Notes: generated by a model not told the origin, from the letters alone. 64,000 bases of DNA from DAISKN01 sp963716925 (GCA_963716925.1 CAVQUX010000025.1:124001-188000); one strand, 5' to 3'; shown: positions 8,275 through 18,582, counted from the first letter of the stretch. Numbers and translations: made by a program.

Positions 8275-8988
8275 ATGCACTCCCTTCTCATCACGCTCGC
8301 CGTGGTCGTCGGAGCCGACAAGGGTCAGGCTTCGGTATCGGCTGGTGAGTACCAGTACCTGCTCGGAGGAAAACGGATCGGCGAAGAGCAGTTTCGGGTG
8401 TTCAAGAAGGACGGCTACCGCATCGAATCCACCCGCACCCTCTACTGGCCCGAGCCCTCGCGCCAGGAGATCCTCTACGAGATCGAGCCCTCGTTCGAGC
8501 CGAAGAAGCTCTCGATGGTGACGACGCGGGCGGGGATCACAACCGAGCTCGAGCTCGCCCGAAAAGGCGAGAACTGGCGAGCGGAGGTGAAGGGACAGGG
8601 CCGGGACAAGAAGAAGCAGGAGCTCGGCCGGAGACAAGGCGCCGTGGTGGACTTCGACTCCCTGATTTTCAACGCCCTCGCCTTGAAGCGGCTCGCGATC
8701 GCCGCAGGGGAGGCTCGGAGCGTCGAGGCCGTCACCCTCGCCCTTCCGGACTTCGCGGGCGCCCGCGCCTCCCAGACCTATCGTCGGGTCGATAACGAAG
8801 AGATCGAGACGGAGTTCGCCGGGAAGCTCGACGCGGCCGTGTACGAGATCACCACGGGGACCGGGAAGCACCGTCTCTGGGTCGCACCCTCCGGAGTCGT
8901 CGCGAAGGGCGTCTTCGAGCACACGGCAGGCGAACGGGAAGTGCGGCTCGTGAGACTCGAGACCAAACCGGGCGCCTGGCCTCCCTGA
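8275..8988 (+). CDS. Secreted protein of unknown function (DUF3108/DUF6134-like)
   Basis: The 237-residue product has a short signal peptide (SLLITLAVVVGA) and a beta-rich body beginning GEYQYLLGGKRIGEEQFRVFKKDGYRIES. That opening resembles periplasmic proteins that report on a G-x-x-I-G-x-E motif (DUF3108/DUF6134 group). I see no catalytic motif. GGAGGTG precedes the ATG at 8275; another ATG at 8271 is in a different frame. The gene stands alone between the divergent S10 operon and the PadR-ADOP pair. Confidence 0.7.
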   Translation: MHSLLITLAVVVGADKGQASVSAGEYQYLLGGKRIGEEQFRVFKKDGYRIESTRTLYWPEPSRQEILYEIEPSFEPKKLSMVTTRAGITTELELARKGENWRAEVKGQGRDKKKQELGRRQGAVVDFDSLIFNALALKRLAIAAGEARSVEAVTLALPDFAGARASQTYRRVDNEEIETEFAGKLDAAVYEITTGTGKHRLWVAPSGVVAKGVFEHTAGEREVRLVRLETKPGAWPP

Positions 8989-9001
8989 GCTCGCTTTTCG
9001 C

Positions 9002-9056
9002 TTGACGGTCGGCCTCCGCGAGGGCTATAGTCGGTAGCCGATATATCGGATACCGA
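9002..9056 (+). promoter_or_regulatory. Promoter and palindromic operator of the padR-permease operon
   Basis: TTGACG (9002-9007) and TATAGT (9026-9031) are 18 bases apart. From the end of the -10 box a 26-bp palindrome (9031-9056) runs almost to the start codon. Its arms TCGGTA/TACCGA surround the perfect core CCGATATATCGG, with a single mismatched pair. A dimer bound here would block transcription initiation, as expected for PadR autoregulation. Confidence 0.6.
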
Positions 9057-9059
9057 TAC

Positions 9060-9410
9060 ATGAGCACTCCCCGCGAGCTCCTGACCCCGGCGGCCCTCCA
9101 CGTCCTGCTCTCGCTCGCCGAGGGCGAACGCCACGGCTACGGGATCAAGCTCGACGTAGAGGAGCGCACCGCGGGCGCCCTCAGCCTCGGCCCGGGAACG
9201 CTGTACGAGGCGATCCACCGGATGGAGAAATCGGGATGGATCGAGGAGCCGACGCGGCGCGGCGCCCGGGCGAAAACCGATCCTCGCCGCAAGTATTACC
9301 GGCTGACGAAGGCAGGCCGCGAGCGGCTCAAGCAGGAGCTCGAGCGGCTCCGGGACATCGTCGCCTACGCCCGCGCCCGGGACCTCCTTCGCGATCCGGA
9401 GGCGACGTGA
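9060..9410 (+). CDS. PadR family transcriptional regulator
   Basis: The 116-residue protein is a winged-helix repressor of the PadR type. The signature AALHVLLSLAEGERHGYGIKLDVEE is at residues 10-35. The wing segment LGPGTLYEAIHRMEKSGWIEE and TDPRRKYYRLTKAGRERLKQE follow, with a short C-terminal dimerisation helix. It sits directly behind a palindromic operator and overlaps the ADOP permease start by GTGA. It probably represses this two-gene unit until a ligand binds; the ligand is unknown. Confidence 0.93.
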   Translation: MSTPRELLTPAALHVLLSLAEGERHGYGIKLDVEERTAGALSLGPGTLYEAIHRMEKSGWIEEPTRRGARAKTDPRRKYYRLTKAGRERLKQELERLRDIVAYARARDLLRDPEAT

Positions 9411-12049
9411 GGGACCGACTCCTCGCCCTCCTGATGAGGCTCTACCCGCGCGAGTTCCGGGAGTCGCGGTCCGAGGAGATTCTCTGCTTCATCCAAGAGG
9501 ACCGCGCGCGAACGGGAAGAGGCGCGGTCCGTTTCTGGACGCGTACCGTTTTCGACCTGCTCGCGAGCGCGGCGCGCATGCGGTGGCGAGAGCGGCGACC
9601 ACCGCGGTGGGCCGGAACGCCGAGGTCGAGATCCTCCTACGACGAATTCCGCCAGGCGCTTCGCAGCATCCGCGCAACCCCGCTCGCGAGCGCGGTCATC
9701 GTTCTCACTCTCGCCCTCGGTATCGGCCTCGACACCGCGATCTTCAGCGTCGTCGATAGCGTGCTCCTGGAACCCTTCCCCTACCAGGAGCCCGACCGGC
9801 TCTTCTACCTCAGCGCCCGCTGGACCGAGGACGGCGTCGAGCGCGCGCGCCACAGCGGTGGCGATTTCAAGAGGTTCTCGAGCGAGACCCGGGCGTTCGC
9901 GGAGCTGGCCGCGGTGATGTCCATAAGGCAGAACCTCACCGGCGTCGAGATTCCCCTTCAAATCCAGGTGGGATGGAGCTCGCGGAACCTCTTTCGCCTG
10001 CTCGGCGTCTCACCGATCCTCGGCCCGGGCTTCACCGAGGACTCTCCTCCCGGCACGCTCCTTCTGAGCCATGGCCTCTGGCAGGATGCATTCGGCGCCC
10101 GAGCCGACGTCGTCGGAAGCGTCGTGCGGCTCGACGGTCACCCGTACACCGTCGCCGGAGTGCTCCCGCGCGGGTTCGCCCTCTACCTTCCCCGCTTTCC
10201 CGCCCGTGTCGACGTCTGGAAGGTACCGGACGACTGGTGGCAGAACGGGGACCCCTGGGGCGAGGAAGGACTGAACACCGCCATGTTCGACGTTCTCGGC
10301 CGGCTCGACCGGCGCGCGTCTCCGATCCAGGCCCGCGAGGAGATGAGAACCCTCGCGGCGGCGCGGCGCGAAGAGGACGCCGAATCGTCCCGCGCCGGGC
10401 TGGAGTACGACGCGCTGCCGCTGAAGGACGCCGTCGTCGCCCCCGTTCGACCGCAGCTGCTACTTCTCCTGGGAGCGGTCGTCCTCGTGCTCCTCGTCGG
10501 CTGCTGCAACGTCATGAGCCTCATGCTCGCGCGCGCTCGCGCGCGGGAGAACGAGGTGGGATTGAGGCTCGCTCTCGGCGCATCCCGGGGGCGAGTCGCG
10601 CAGCTCCTTTTCGCCGAAGCGCTCCTGCTCGGCGCTCTGGGCGGCGGAGGCGGGGTCCTCATCGCCTGGACGGCGACCCGCGTTCTCGAGAGCTTCCGCC
10701 CCGACAGCCTCCCTCGTCTCGAACCGATCTCGATTCACCCTCCGGTCCTCGCCTTCGCGCTCCTCGTCACTCTCGGCGCCACGCTGGCTTTCGGCCTCGT
10801 GCCCGCGATCACCGCGGCCCGGGGAAACTCTGCCGGCATTCTCCTGTCGGCATCGCGGACGACCGCGAGCCCGCGGCAGATGCTCCTCTCTCGTTCCCTG
10901 GTGGTTTTGCAGCTCTCGCTCTCGTTGATTCTCTGCATTGGCGCCGCGCTTCTGGGCACGAGCTTGAAGTCGCTCGCGGAGGTACATCCGGGGTTCGACG
11001 CCGAAGGGGTACTCTCGTTCTCGATCTCTCTTCCGGGCACGAAGTACGAATGGCCGCAAGGCACCGACCGGTTTCTGCGGGAGCTCGAGAGCGGAATCGA
11101 GTCCGTTCCCGGGGTGCGCTCCGCGGGAGTGGTCTGGCCGCTCCCGCTCTCGCGGCGCGTCTGGTCCAACACGTACCTGGCGGGAAGCGTTCAGGAAGGT
11201 GATCGGGCCTACGCGGAGTACCGCCTCGCGACCGAGAGCTTCTTCGACACGATGGGAATCCCGCTTCTCGAGGGGCGCGCCTTCTCGCGCGCCGACGCTC
11301 GCCACGTCGCCGTCGTGAGCCGCGCCCTCGCGGAGCGCGCCTTTCCCGGGGAGAGCGCCGTCGGCCGCACTCTCCAGGCGACCCCCTGGGGCGGAGCCCA
11401 TGAGAGCTTCGAGGTGATCGGGGTCGTTGGCGACGTGCGATACGCCGACCTCCGGCAGCCCCCCCAGGAGACGATCTACTTCGACTCGCGCGGATGGTCC
11501 TGGAGCGACTGGGAAGTCGACTACGTCGTGCGCGCGACCGGTCTTCCCGAAAGCTACATCGGGGCGATCCGCGAAGAGCTTTCGCGGCTCGACCCGGCGA
11601 TCCCCCTCGCGCGGCCGCGGCCCATGAGCGCCTATGTCTCCGACCACCTGGCGCAGAACCGATTCGCGCTCACGCTCGTCGGCCTTTTCGCGGTAGTGGC
11701 GGGGGGCCTCGCAGTCGTCGGCCTCTACGGTGTCCTTTCCTATTCCGTGAGCCAGTGCCGCCGTGAGATCGGAATCCGCATGGCGCTCGGCTGCGGCCGC
11801 GCCGGCATCCTCGGCTGGGTGTACCGGCGGGGCGCGATTCTGGTTGCGGCCGGAATCGTCCTCGGGATTCTTGGTTCTCTCGTCCTGACGCGATTCGTCG
11901 CCGCCCTCCTCTTCGGCGTCACACCGACCGACGCCGCGACTCTGGCAGCGGTCGCCCTTGGTCTCGGGCTCGTAGGAAGCCTGGCCTGCTACCTCCCGGC
12001 GCGCCGGGCGACCCGCCTCGACCCGATGAGCGTCCTGCGGGCGGAATAG
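9407..12049 (+). CDS. ADOP-type ABC transporter permease (FtsX/MacB domains)
   Basis: A coupled GTG start at 9407 gives 880 residues, opening with the ADOP leader segment LYPREFRES. Two MacB-PCD/FtsX units follow. Each consists of a membrane helix (SAVIVLTLALGIGLDTAIFSVVD), a periplasmic domain and three helices ending in the ALGASRGRVAQLL or ALGCGRAGILGWVY turn. The C-terminus is PARRATRLDPMSVLRAE. No ATPase gene is adjacent, as is usual for these orphan permeases, so it must use one encoded elsewhere or work without ATP. Its PadR neighbour suggests induction by a toxic compound or envelope stress. Confidence 0.92.
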   Translation: MRDRLLALLMRLYPREFRESRSEEILCFIQEDRARTGRGAVRFWTRTVFDLLASAARMRWRERRPPRWAGTPRSRSSYDEFRQALRSIRATPLASAVIVLTLALGIGLDTAIFSVVDSVLLEPFPYQEPDRLFYLSARWTEDGVERARHSGGDFKRFSSETRAFAELAAVMSIRQNLTGVEIPLQIQVGWSSRNLFRLLGVSPILGPGFTEDSPPGTLLLSHGLWQDAFGARADVVGSVVRLDGHPYTVAGVLPRGFALYLPRFPARVDVWKVPDDWWQNGDPWGEEGLNTAMFDVLGRLDRRASPIQAREEMRTLAAARREEDAESSRAGLEYDALPLKDAVVAPVRPQLLLLLGAVVLVLLVGCCNVMSLMLARARARENEVGLRLALGASRGRVAQLLFAEALLLGALGGGGGVLIAWTATRVLESFRPDSLPRLEPISIHPPVLAFALLVTLGATLAFGLVPAITAARGNSAGILLSASRTTASPRQMLLSRSLVVLQLSLSLILCIGAALLGTSLKSLAEVHPGFDAEGVLSFSISLPGTKYEWPQGTDRFLRELESGIESVPGVRSAGVVWPLPLSRRVWSNTYLAGSVQEGDRAYAEYRLATESFFDTMGIPLLEGRAFSRADARHVAVVSRALAERAFPGESAVGRTLQATPWGGAHESFEVIGVVGDVRYADLRQPPQETIYFDSRGWSWSDWEVDYVVRATGLPESYIGAIREELSRLDPAIPLARPRPMSAYVSDHLAQNRFALTLVGLFAVVAGGLAVVGLYGVLSYSVSQCRREIGIRMALGCGRAGILGWVYRRGAILVAAGIVLGILGSLVLTRFVAALLFGVTPTDAATLAAVALGLGLVGSLACYLPARRATRLDPMSVLRAE

Positions 12050-12129
12050 CCCGCCTGCGTCTTTTTCCGGTCCTCGCTCGTATAGCATGGGACATGTCAC
12101 TGGCATGGGCTGTCGGATCGGAGGACTGG

Positions 12130-12678
12130 ATGGCGGCGGATAGCGAGCCCGCCCGGCTCCGCCGTGGAGACCCGGATGCTTTCGACTCCCTCCTGAACCG
12201 CTACCAGAACCGCCTGTACCGCTACCTGGTGAGGCTCACCGGAAACACCGCTCAGGCCGAGGATCTCTTCCAGCAGACCTGGCTCAAGGTCATGACCGGC
12301 ATTCACCGCTACGACGAGCGCAGGCCCTTCGAGCCCTGGCTCTTCGCGATCGCCAGGCACCTCGCGATCGATCATCTCCGGAGGGTGTCGCCCGAGAGTC
12401 TCGACGAGCCTTCGGAAGCTACCGGCGAGCCGAGGATTGCGAGCCTGAAAGCCGATGCGCCGGGCCACCTCGAGCGGCTCCTGGACCGCGAGCGGCGCGG
12501 CCTGCTCGAAAGGAAGCTCGAGGAGCTGCCCCCAATCTATCGCGAGGCCATCACTCTCCGGTTCGAGGAAGAGATGACGTTCGAGGAGATGGCGCTGGTC
12601 CTTCAGGCGCCGGTCTCGACGGTGAAGTCCCGCGTCCAGCGCGCGCTCGGGACTTTGCGGAAGAGCCTGAACCCATGA
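12130..12678 (+). CDS. ECF RNA polymerase sigma factor
   Basis: The 182-residue sigma-70 family factor has region 2 (FDSLLNRYQNRLYRYLVRLTGN, with EDLFQQTWLKVM and PFEPWLFAIARHLAIDHLRR). Region 4 contains LPPIYREAITLRFEEEMTFEEMA and the helix-turn-helix VLQAPVSTVKSRVQRALGTLR. ATG 12130 was preferred because GGAGG stands five bases upstream; an in-frame ATG at 12094 has no ribosome site and lies beside a TATAGC box. It is co-translated with the next gene (ATGA), which occupies the position of an anti-sigma factor. Confidence 0.9.
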   Translation: MAADSEPARLRRGDPDAFDSLLNRYQNRLYRYLVRLTGNTAQAEDLFQQTWLKVMTGIHRYDERRPFEPWLFAIARHLAIDHLRRVSPESLDEPSEATGEPRIASLKADAPGHLERLLDRERRGLLERKLEELPPIYREAITLRFEEEMTFEEMALVLQAPVSTVKSRVQRALGTLRKSLNP

Positions 12679-13046
12679 GCGAGCTTCCCGAGGAGACCTC
12701 AGCCCTGGCGGCCGAGCTGAGGCGGCTTCCGACACCGATGCCCTCGCCGGCGCTGGTCGAGCGCGTCCGGCGCATCGCGCACCTGGAGCTCGCGAGCCGC
12801 GCCGACGAGAAGCTGAACCGGCTGGTCCTGGTGTTCCTCCTGGTTTTCTCCTGGACTCTCGCGTTCATGGGGTTCTTCGCGGTGCGGGTGGTGGCGGCGG
12901 GCACGGTCTCGTTTCTCGGCCTTGCCGCGCTGCAGGGGTCCGAGGTGAGCTGGTCGATGGTCTATTTCGGATCCGCCTGGGTCTCGGGGGCGCTTCTGTT
13001 CGTCGTTCTTGGCGTACGGTCTCGCAGACTGAGGAGTGTCGTATGA
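12675..13046 (+). CDS. Membrane protein, candidate anti-sigma factor
   Basis: The 123-residue product has a soluble N-terminus of about 50 residues (EETSALAAELRRLPTPMPSPALVERVRRIA) and then two or three membrane helices (LVLVFLLVFSWTLAFMGFFAV; VYFGSAWVSGALLFVVLGV). It overlaps the sigma gene by ATGA and the zinc-ribbon gene by four bases. Gene order and architecture suggest a membrane anti-sigma factor, but there is no zinc-binding HxxxCxxC motif, so the role is inferred from position only. Confidence 0.65.
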   Translation: MSELPEETSALAAELRRLPTPMPSPALVERVRRIAHLELASRADEKLNRLVLVFLLVFSWTLAFMGFFAVRVVAAGTVSFLGLAALQGSEVSWSMVYFGSAWVSGALLFVVLGVRSRRLRSVV

Positions 13047-13534
13047 GCCGGTTGAGCTCCGAGTTCAATGTGGCGTTGCGGACGGGAGTCGTGATCTCCG
13101 CCCTTCTCGCGGCCGCGGCTTTCACCGCGTTCGTACTGGTAGCCGACGAGCCGCCCCTTCCGTTCCGAATCCTCGCCGGACTACTGATCGCCGCCGTGAT
13201 GTTCATCTACGGCTTTCTCGTCTCTTACGTCTACGGCGACGCGAAGCGAAGAGGGATGCGCCAGGGCCTCTGGACCCTGATCGCATTCTTCGTTCCCAAC
13301 GCGCTCGGGTTCATCGCCTATTTCATCCTGCGCGAGCCTCTCCTTCAGCCCTGTGCCGCCTGCGGGGCGACGGCGAAGCGCGACTTCGCCTTCTGCCCGC
13401 AGTGCGGATCACCGCTCCCCCGGGTCTGTCCGAGCTGCCACCGTCCCGTCGAGCCGGTCTGGCCCCACTGCGCTCACTGCGGCCAGAAACTCCTCGGAGA
13501 GCCCGCGAGCCCGGCGCCCGCGCCCGGAAGCTGA
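13043..13534 (+). CDS. Membrane protein with C-terminal double zinc ribbon
   Basis: The 163-residue product has two N-terminal membrane helices (VVISALLAAAAFTAFVLVA; ILAGLLIAAVMFIYGFLVSYVYG) and a third hydrophobic segment (WTLIAFFVPNALGFIAYFIL). The cytoplasmic tail carries paired zinc knuckles with four CxxC motifs (CAAC, CPQC, CPSC, CAHC). It is the last gene of the ECF sigma operon. Zinc-ribbon tails of this kind usually serve protein-protein or nucleic-acid contacts; it may be part of the signal path that controls the sigma factor. Confidence 0.75.
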   Translation: MSRLSSEFNVALRTGVVISALLAAAAFTAFVLVADEPPLPFRILAGLLIAAVMFIYGFLVSYVYGDAKRRGMRQGLWTLIAFFVPNALGFIAYFILREPLLQPCAACGATAKRDFAFCPQCGSPLPRVCPSCHRPVEPVWPHCAHCGQKLLGEPASPAPAPGS

Positions 13535-13550
13535 CGCGGAATCGCTGCGC

Positions 13551-13556
13551 TATAAT
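13551..13556 (+). promoter_or_regulatory. TATAAT -10 box close to the ettA start
   Basis: A perfect TATAAT ends 11 bases before the ATG of ettA at 13568. No Shine-Dalgarno sequence lies between them, so the transcript should be leaderless or nearly so. A -35 element is weak (CTGACG at 13531-13536). Confidence 0.5.
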
Positions 13557-13567
13557 CGCGCCGCATC

Positions 13568-15250
<1,683 letters not shown>

Positions 15251-15253
15251 ATC

Positions 15254-15766
15254 TCAGCCGCGCTCGCGAGCTTCGAGAATCCTTTCGAGCTCGGCGATCG
15301 CCTCGAAGTCCTTGGGCCGCCCGGCGGCCCTCTTGACCTCGATCAGCCGCTCGAGCCCCAGGACGTGGCATCGAGCGCCGTACACTTCGATCTCCTCGGC
15401 GTGCTCTTGGAGAGCTTCGAAGTTTCCGCCCCCGGCGATCTCGCCCAGGAGATCCAGGTCCCCGAGATCGGTGACGAGCGTGAAATTCAGGCCGCGCTGA
15501 AGGGTTTCGGCATCGAGGTGAAACGGAAGGCCGGCAGGAGCTCCCCGCAAGTACGGATGGTAGGGCAAGAGCGCGTCGGCGAGGCGTCTGAGGTTCCCTG
15601 GAGTCCGCCGATAAACGAGATCGAGATCCTGAGTCAGCCGCGACGACCCGTGTACCGTGGCCGCCGCGCCGCCGACGATGATGAACTCGACCTCTTGGCG
15701 TGCGAGCAGCCGCAGAAGAGACTCGAAGTCGGTCAAGGGTCTCCCCGAAGCCTCTTCCCTGCCCAT
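15254..15766 (-). CDS. Nucleotidyltransferase-fold protein (AbiEii/DUF6036-like)
   Basis: The 170-residue product has a minimal nucleotidyltransferase core. VGGAAATVHGSSRLTQDLDLVY carries the G-G and D-x-D motifs, followed by a conserved LGLERLIEVKRAAGRPKDFEAIAEL helix. Such proteins act as toxins or as tRNA/protein-modifying enzymes in two-gene modules. The ATG at 15766 lies inside the partner gene. A TTG at 15736 overlapping the partner stop codon (TTGA), with GGGGAG upstream, is an equally good start and would give 160 residues. Its end is convergent with ettA, 3 bases apart. Confidence 0.8.
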   Translation of the reverse strand: MGREEASGRPLTDFESLLRLLARQEVEFIIVGGAAATVHGSSRLTQDLDLVYRRTPGNLRRLADALLPYHPYLRGAPAGLPFHLDAETLQRGLNFTLVTDLGDLDLLGEIAGGGNFEALQEHAEEIEVYGARCHVLGLERLIEVKRAAGRPKDFEAIAELERILEARERG

Positions 15767-15921
15767 CGGAGCTCTTCTGCGAACTTCTGCATGACCATCA
15801 GCTTGCCGAGGCGCTCCTCGACGGTGAGCCTCAGATTCTCCTCGAGCAGAGTCTGATCGACGTCCTTCTTGTAGGCCTCGATCACGGGGTCCGGCGGAAT
15901 CGTTCTCTTTGCGCGAGGCAT
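15733..15921 (-). CDS. Small partner of the nucleotidyltransferase (possible antitoxin)
   Basis: The 62-residue helical protein (MPRAKRTIPPDPVIEAYKK onward, ending ...KRLRGDP) has a DQTLLEENLRLTVEERLGKL core. This core recurs in small genes that precede nucleotidyltransferase genes of this type. It overlaps its downstream neighbour, indicating coupled translation. A toxin-antitoxin or substrate-adaptor role is inferred from this arrangement. Confidence 0.7.
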   Translation of the reverse strand: MPRAKRTIPPDPVIEAYKKDVDQTLLEENLRLTVEERLGKLMVMQKFAEELRWAGKRLRGDP

Positions 15922-15958
15922 CCGCGCTCTCCTCGAAGAAATTGTAGCACTCGAGCTT

Positions 15959-17194
15959 TCAAGGCGTCCTGAAGACGGGAAAGACCTCGTCGAAGAGCCG
16001 CTCTCGGATACGCGTGAGCACTCTGCGCGCGTCCGGACGGCGCACGCCGTCTTTCTCGACGCCGTCGGTATTGAAGGCTGCGATCGCCGCCGTCCTCGCT
16101 CCGGGATCCACGTAGAGGAACGACTGGAACGCCGCCTGGCTTCCGGTGTGGCCAACGAGCTTCATTCCGTCTCGTTCGGAGACGAAGAACACGAGACCGA
16201 TGGACTCCCGGGAATTGCCGGTCGTCTCCGCCACCGGGTCCGTCATGGGAAGCCGGGGCTCCCACATCTCCTCGAGCGAGGACCGCTTCAGGATGCGGTC
16301 GTATTCCTTCTGGCGCCCGGGATCCCCCATGAGAAACGCGACGTAGAGTCCGAGATCGGAAATGGGCGCGTTGAGGCCGCTGTTGGAGACCGTGATGCCG
16401 GTGTCGAAGTCGAGGCCGTTCGCCCGGGGCACCCCCTCCTCGACCGAATAGTTGTTCGAGCGGAACGGCAGCAGGTGGTACGGCGTGCGGTCGAAGTAGC
16501 TCCGGTGCATGCCCAGGGGCTTGAAGATGTTCTTGTCTACGTAGACCTCGTAGTCCTCTCCGGCGAGGATCTCGATGATGCGGCCCAGGAAGATGATCGC
16601 GGGATTCGAGTAGCTGAAGCGGCTTCCGGGCGGAAACTCGATCCGGGTGTAGGGGAACATCGCGACCAGCTGCTCCCATTCCGTGGGCTCGAACGGCTGC
16701 CACGACTCTCCCGTCCCCCAGGGCCAGGTTCCCGCGCGGAAGCCGGCGGAGTGGGTCATGACCTGTCGGATGGTGATCGCTCCCATGTCGCCGTAGGGGT
16801 TGTGAACCTTTCGAAGCTCCGGAAGGTACTTCACGACGGGGTCGTCGAGGTCGAGGAGGCCGCGGTCCCTGAGCTGCAGGATGGCGATTCCGGTCAACGT
16901 CTTCGTCACCGAGCCCCAGTGAAAGATCGTGTCCTCGTCGACCCGCCGGTTCTCCGCGAGGTCGGCCATGCCGTGGAGAAGCTTCGCCGAAGGACGCCCT
17001 TCCTGGAAGAACCACACCGCGCCGCCGACCATCGGATCTTCCTTCATGACCTCGGAGAAATAGGTCTGGAAGCGGGCCCATGCCGGCTCGAAATCTCCGG
17101 GATTTCCCGCGTACGCCGTGAGAGGAAGCATCACTATGAAGAACGTAGCACGAACTCTCGACAAGCTCCCGGACCTCCGCCGCGATCTTATCAC
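15959..17194 (-). CDS. Serine hydrolase of the class C beta-lactamase family
   Basis: The 411-residue product belongs to the beta-lactamase/D-aminopeptidase/esterase group (S12 type). It has Ser95-V-T-Lys98 (SxxK), the YSN motif in FSYSNPAIIFLG and HTG (LVGHTGSQAAF) in place of KTG. A signal peptide (ATFFIVMLPLTAYA) indicates export. Such stand-alone proteins are commonly esterases or peptidases acting on cell-wall or small substrates. The S41 protease remnant lies directly upstream on the same strand. Confidence 0.88.
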   Translation of the reverse strand: MIRSRRRSGSLSRVRATFFIVMLPLTAYAGNPGDFEPAWARFQTYFSEVMKEDPMVGGAVWFFQEGRPSAKLLHGMADLAENRRVDEDTIFHWGSVTKTLTGIAILQLRDRGLLDLDDPVVKYLPELRKVHNPYGDMGAITIRQVMTHSAGFRAGTWPWGTGESWQPFEPTEWEQLVAMFPYTRIEFPPGSRFSYSNPAIIFLGRIIEILAGEDYEVYVDKNIFKPLGMHRSYFDRTPYHLLPFRSNNYSVEEGVPRANGLDFDTGITVSNSGLNAPISDLGLYVAFLMGDPGRQKEYDRILKRSSLEEMWEPRLPMTDPVAETTGNSRESIGLVFFVSERDGMKLVGHTGSQAAFQSFLYVDPGARTAAIAAFNTDGVEKDGVRRPDARRVLTRIRERLFDEVFPVFRTP

Positions 17195-17246
17195 CTGCCC
17201 TCGCGAGACCGGCCGGGAGATCGAACGCGAATCCTCGTGGTCCCGA

Positions 17247-17509
17247 TCACTTCGGGGCCAGGCGTTCGAGCGCCACTTCGATCCCCCCGTCCCGGCCCGA
17301 AGCGAGTCCTTCCGGGGTGAAGCTCGCGACCGGCACGTCGGGCGCTATCCCCGCGCCATCATAGGTCCGCCCGTCGGTGACGAACCTCTCATTGGGAAGC
17401 CCGAACCGCCACCCGTCTGGAAAACCAGGCCGTAGCCGTCGGAGACCCACGTCCCTTCCGGAGATGGAGGCGGAGCCGCAGAAAGGACCGCGAGCAGGAT
17501 GAACCGCAT
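17247..17509 (-). pseudogene. S41 family peptidase remnant with internal deletion
   Basis: From ATG 17509 the minus strand encodes a signal peptide and the start of an S41-type protein (MRFILLAVLSAAPP, then EGTWVSDGYGLVFQ). After about 30 residues the homology jumps, in another frame, to the end of the family: LPNERFVTDGRTYDGAGIAPDV and the final FTPEGLASGRDGGIEVALERL. The PDZ and the Ser/Lys catalytic region are absent, so several hundred codons have been deleted and the gene is dead. The open stretch in the C-terminal frame covers 17247-17450. Confidence 0.65.
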
Positions 17510-17607
17510 GTCTTGTCTCTCCTATGAATACTATCCTCGTCGCCCTCCTGCGGATCCCGTCGCAGCTTCTCTTTCCGGGAATGCGAAACGCGCCGGATGC
17601 CGTCCGT

Positions 17608-18357
17608 TCACCCGCCGCGCCGCGACAGGCGAACGCGGTAGTAGACGAGGTTCCGGAGGAACTCCCAGATGGCGGATACCGGTACGAACGTGGCGCGGCG
17701 TTCGTTCTTTAGAAAGATCGTGGACACCTCCCCGACTCTCAGCTCGTTGCGAATCGCCTCGATCATGATCTCGGCGTCGGTGAACCAGTCGTTCGATTCG
17801 AGCTTCATGCGGCGAAACGACTCGCGGGTCACCACCTTCGGCTTCGAATTGATGTCCCGGAATTTGGCCGCTCCCGGAAACAGCAGCCGAAAGAGCAGGT
17901 TGTAGCACCAGGAGATGGTGCGCCGGTAGGCGCCGTCGAAGCGCTGGGCCCGGAAGGTCTTCACCAGATCGTAGCCGCCGATCACAAGGAGCTGGTACAC
18001 TTTCACGATATCGCTCGATGGCATCTGGCCGTCTCCGTCGATCACGGCCAGATGGGCGCCTCGGGCCGCGTCCAGGCCGGAGCGCATGTCCCAACCCATC
18101 ATGCCCTCCTTGACTCGGGTGATAGCGACGATTCGAGGGTTGCTCCCGGCGAGCTGCCGCACGATCTCCGGAGTCCGATCCGGGATTCGCTCGTCGTAGT
18201 TCGCCACCAGGATCAGCTCGTAGTCGATCCCCGCCTGGTCCAGCTCCCGGGCGAGCTGCTCCGCGAAGTCACGCGCGAGCTCCTGTGCGCGATAACAAAG
18301 CACGACCACGGAGAGCTCGGGAACGGCTTCGCGCGGACTCGTGCTGCCGTTCGACAT
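17608..18357 (-). CDS. Glycosyltransferase family 2
   Basis: The 249-residue GT-A fold enzyme resembles polyprenyl-phosphate mannosyl/glucosyltransferases. It has the nucleotide-binding start ELSVVVLCYRAQELARDFAE, the donor motif VIDGDGQMP (DxD) and the conserved RRTISWCYNLLFRLLFPGA and FRDINSKPKV segments. It has no membrane helices, so it would act at the inner face of the membrane on a lipid carrier. It has no sugar-gene neighbours here. Confidence 0.88.
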   Translation of the reverse strand: MSNGSTSPREAVPELSVVVLCYRAQELARDFAEQLARELDQAGIDYELILVANYDERIPDRTPEIVRQLAGSNPRIVAITRVKEGMMGWDMRSGLDAARGAHLAVIDGDGQMPSSDIVKVYQLLVIGGYDLVKTFRAQRFDGAYRRTISWCYNLLFRLLFPGAAKFRDINSKPKVVTRESFRRMKLESNDWFTDAEIMIEAIRNELRVGEVSTIFLKNERRATFVPVSAIWEFLRNLVYYRVRLSRRGG

Positions 18358-18576
18358 CGATTCATGTCCCGAGTCGGACAGACCCCGTCTTCCGCATCGC
18401 CGTCCGCCTGGCGCAGCAGCCGTCGTCGTCGACGGGCGAGACGCCGGCTGCCGAGCTCCGAGTAACGGAACGCGAGCCCTCGGGGAAGACGTCTCGGCTG
18501 GAACGCCCGGGGCCTCGTAGCACGGGCAATCTTACGATGCTTCGATGTCGGATCTGCGGGTAGTTCCTACCCCTGT

Positions 18577-18582
18577 GATAAT
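18577..18582 (+). promoter_or_regulatory. -10 box next to the nucleoside hydrolase start
   Basis: GATAAT ends 9 bases before ATG 18592 and no ribosome-binding site intervenes, again indicating a leaderless transcript. The 234 bases between the divergent glycosyltransferase and this gene contain nothing else I can support. Confidence 0.35.

Noticed and set aside
12094..12130. ATG 12094 as the sigma factor start
   Set aside because: It has no ribosome-binding site and would add residues that are not part of sigma region 2; GGAGG precedes ATG 12130.
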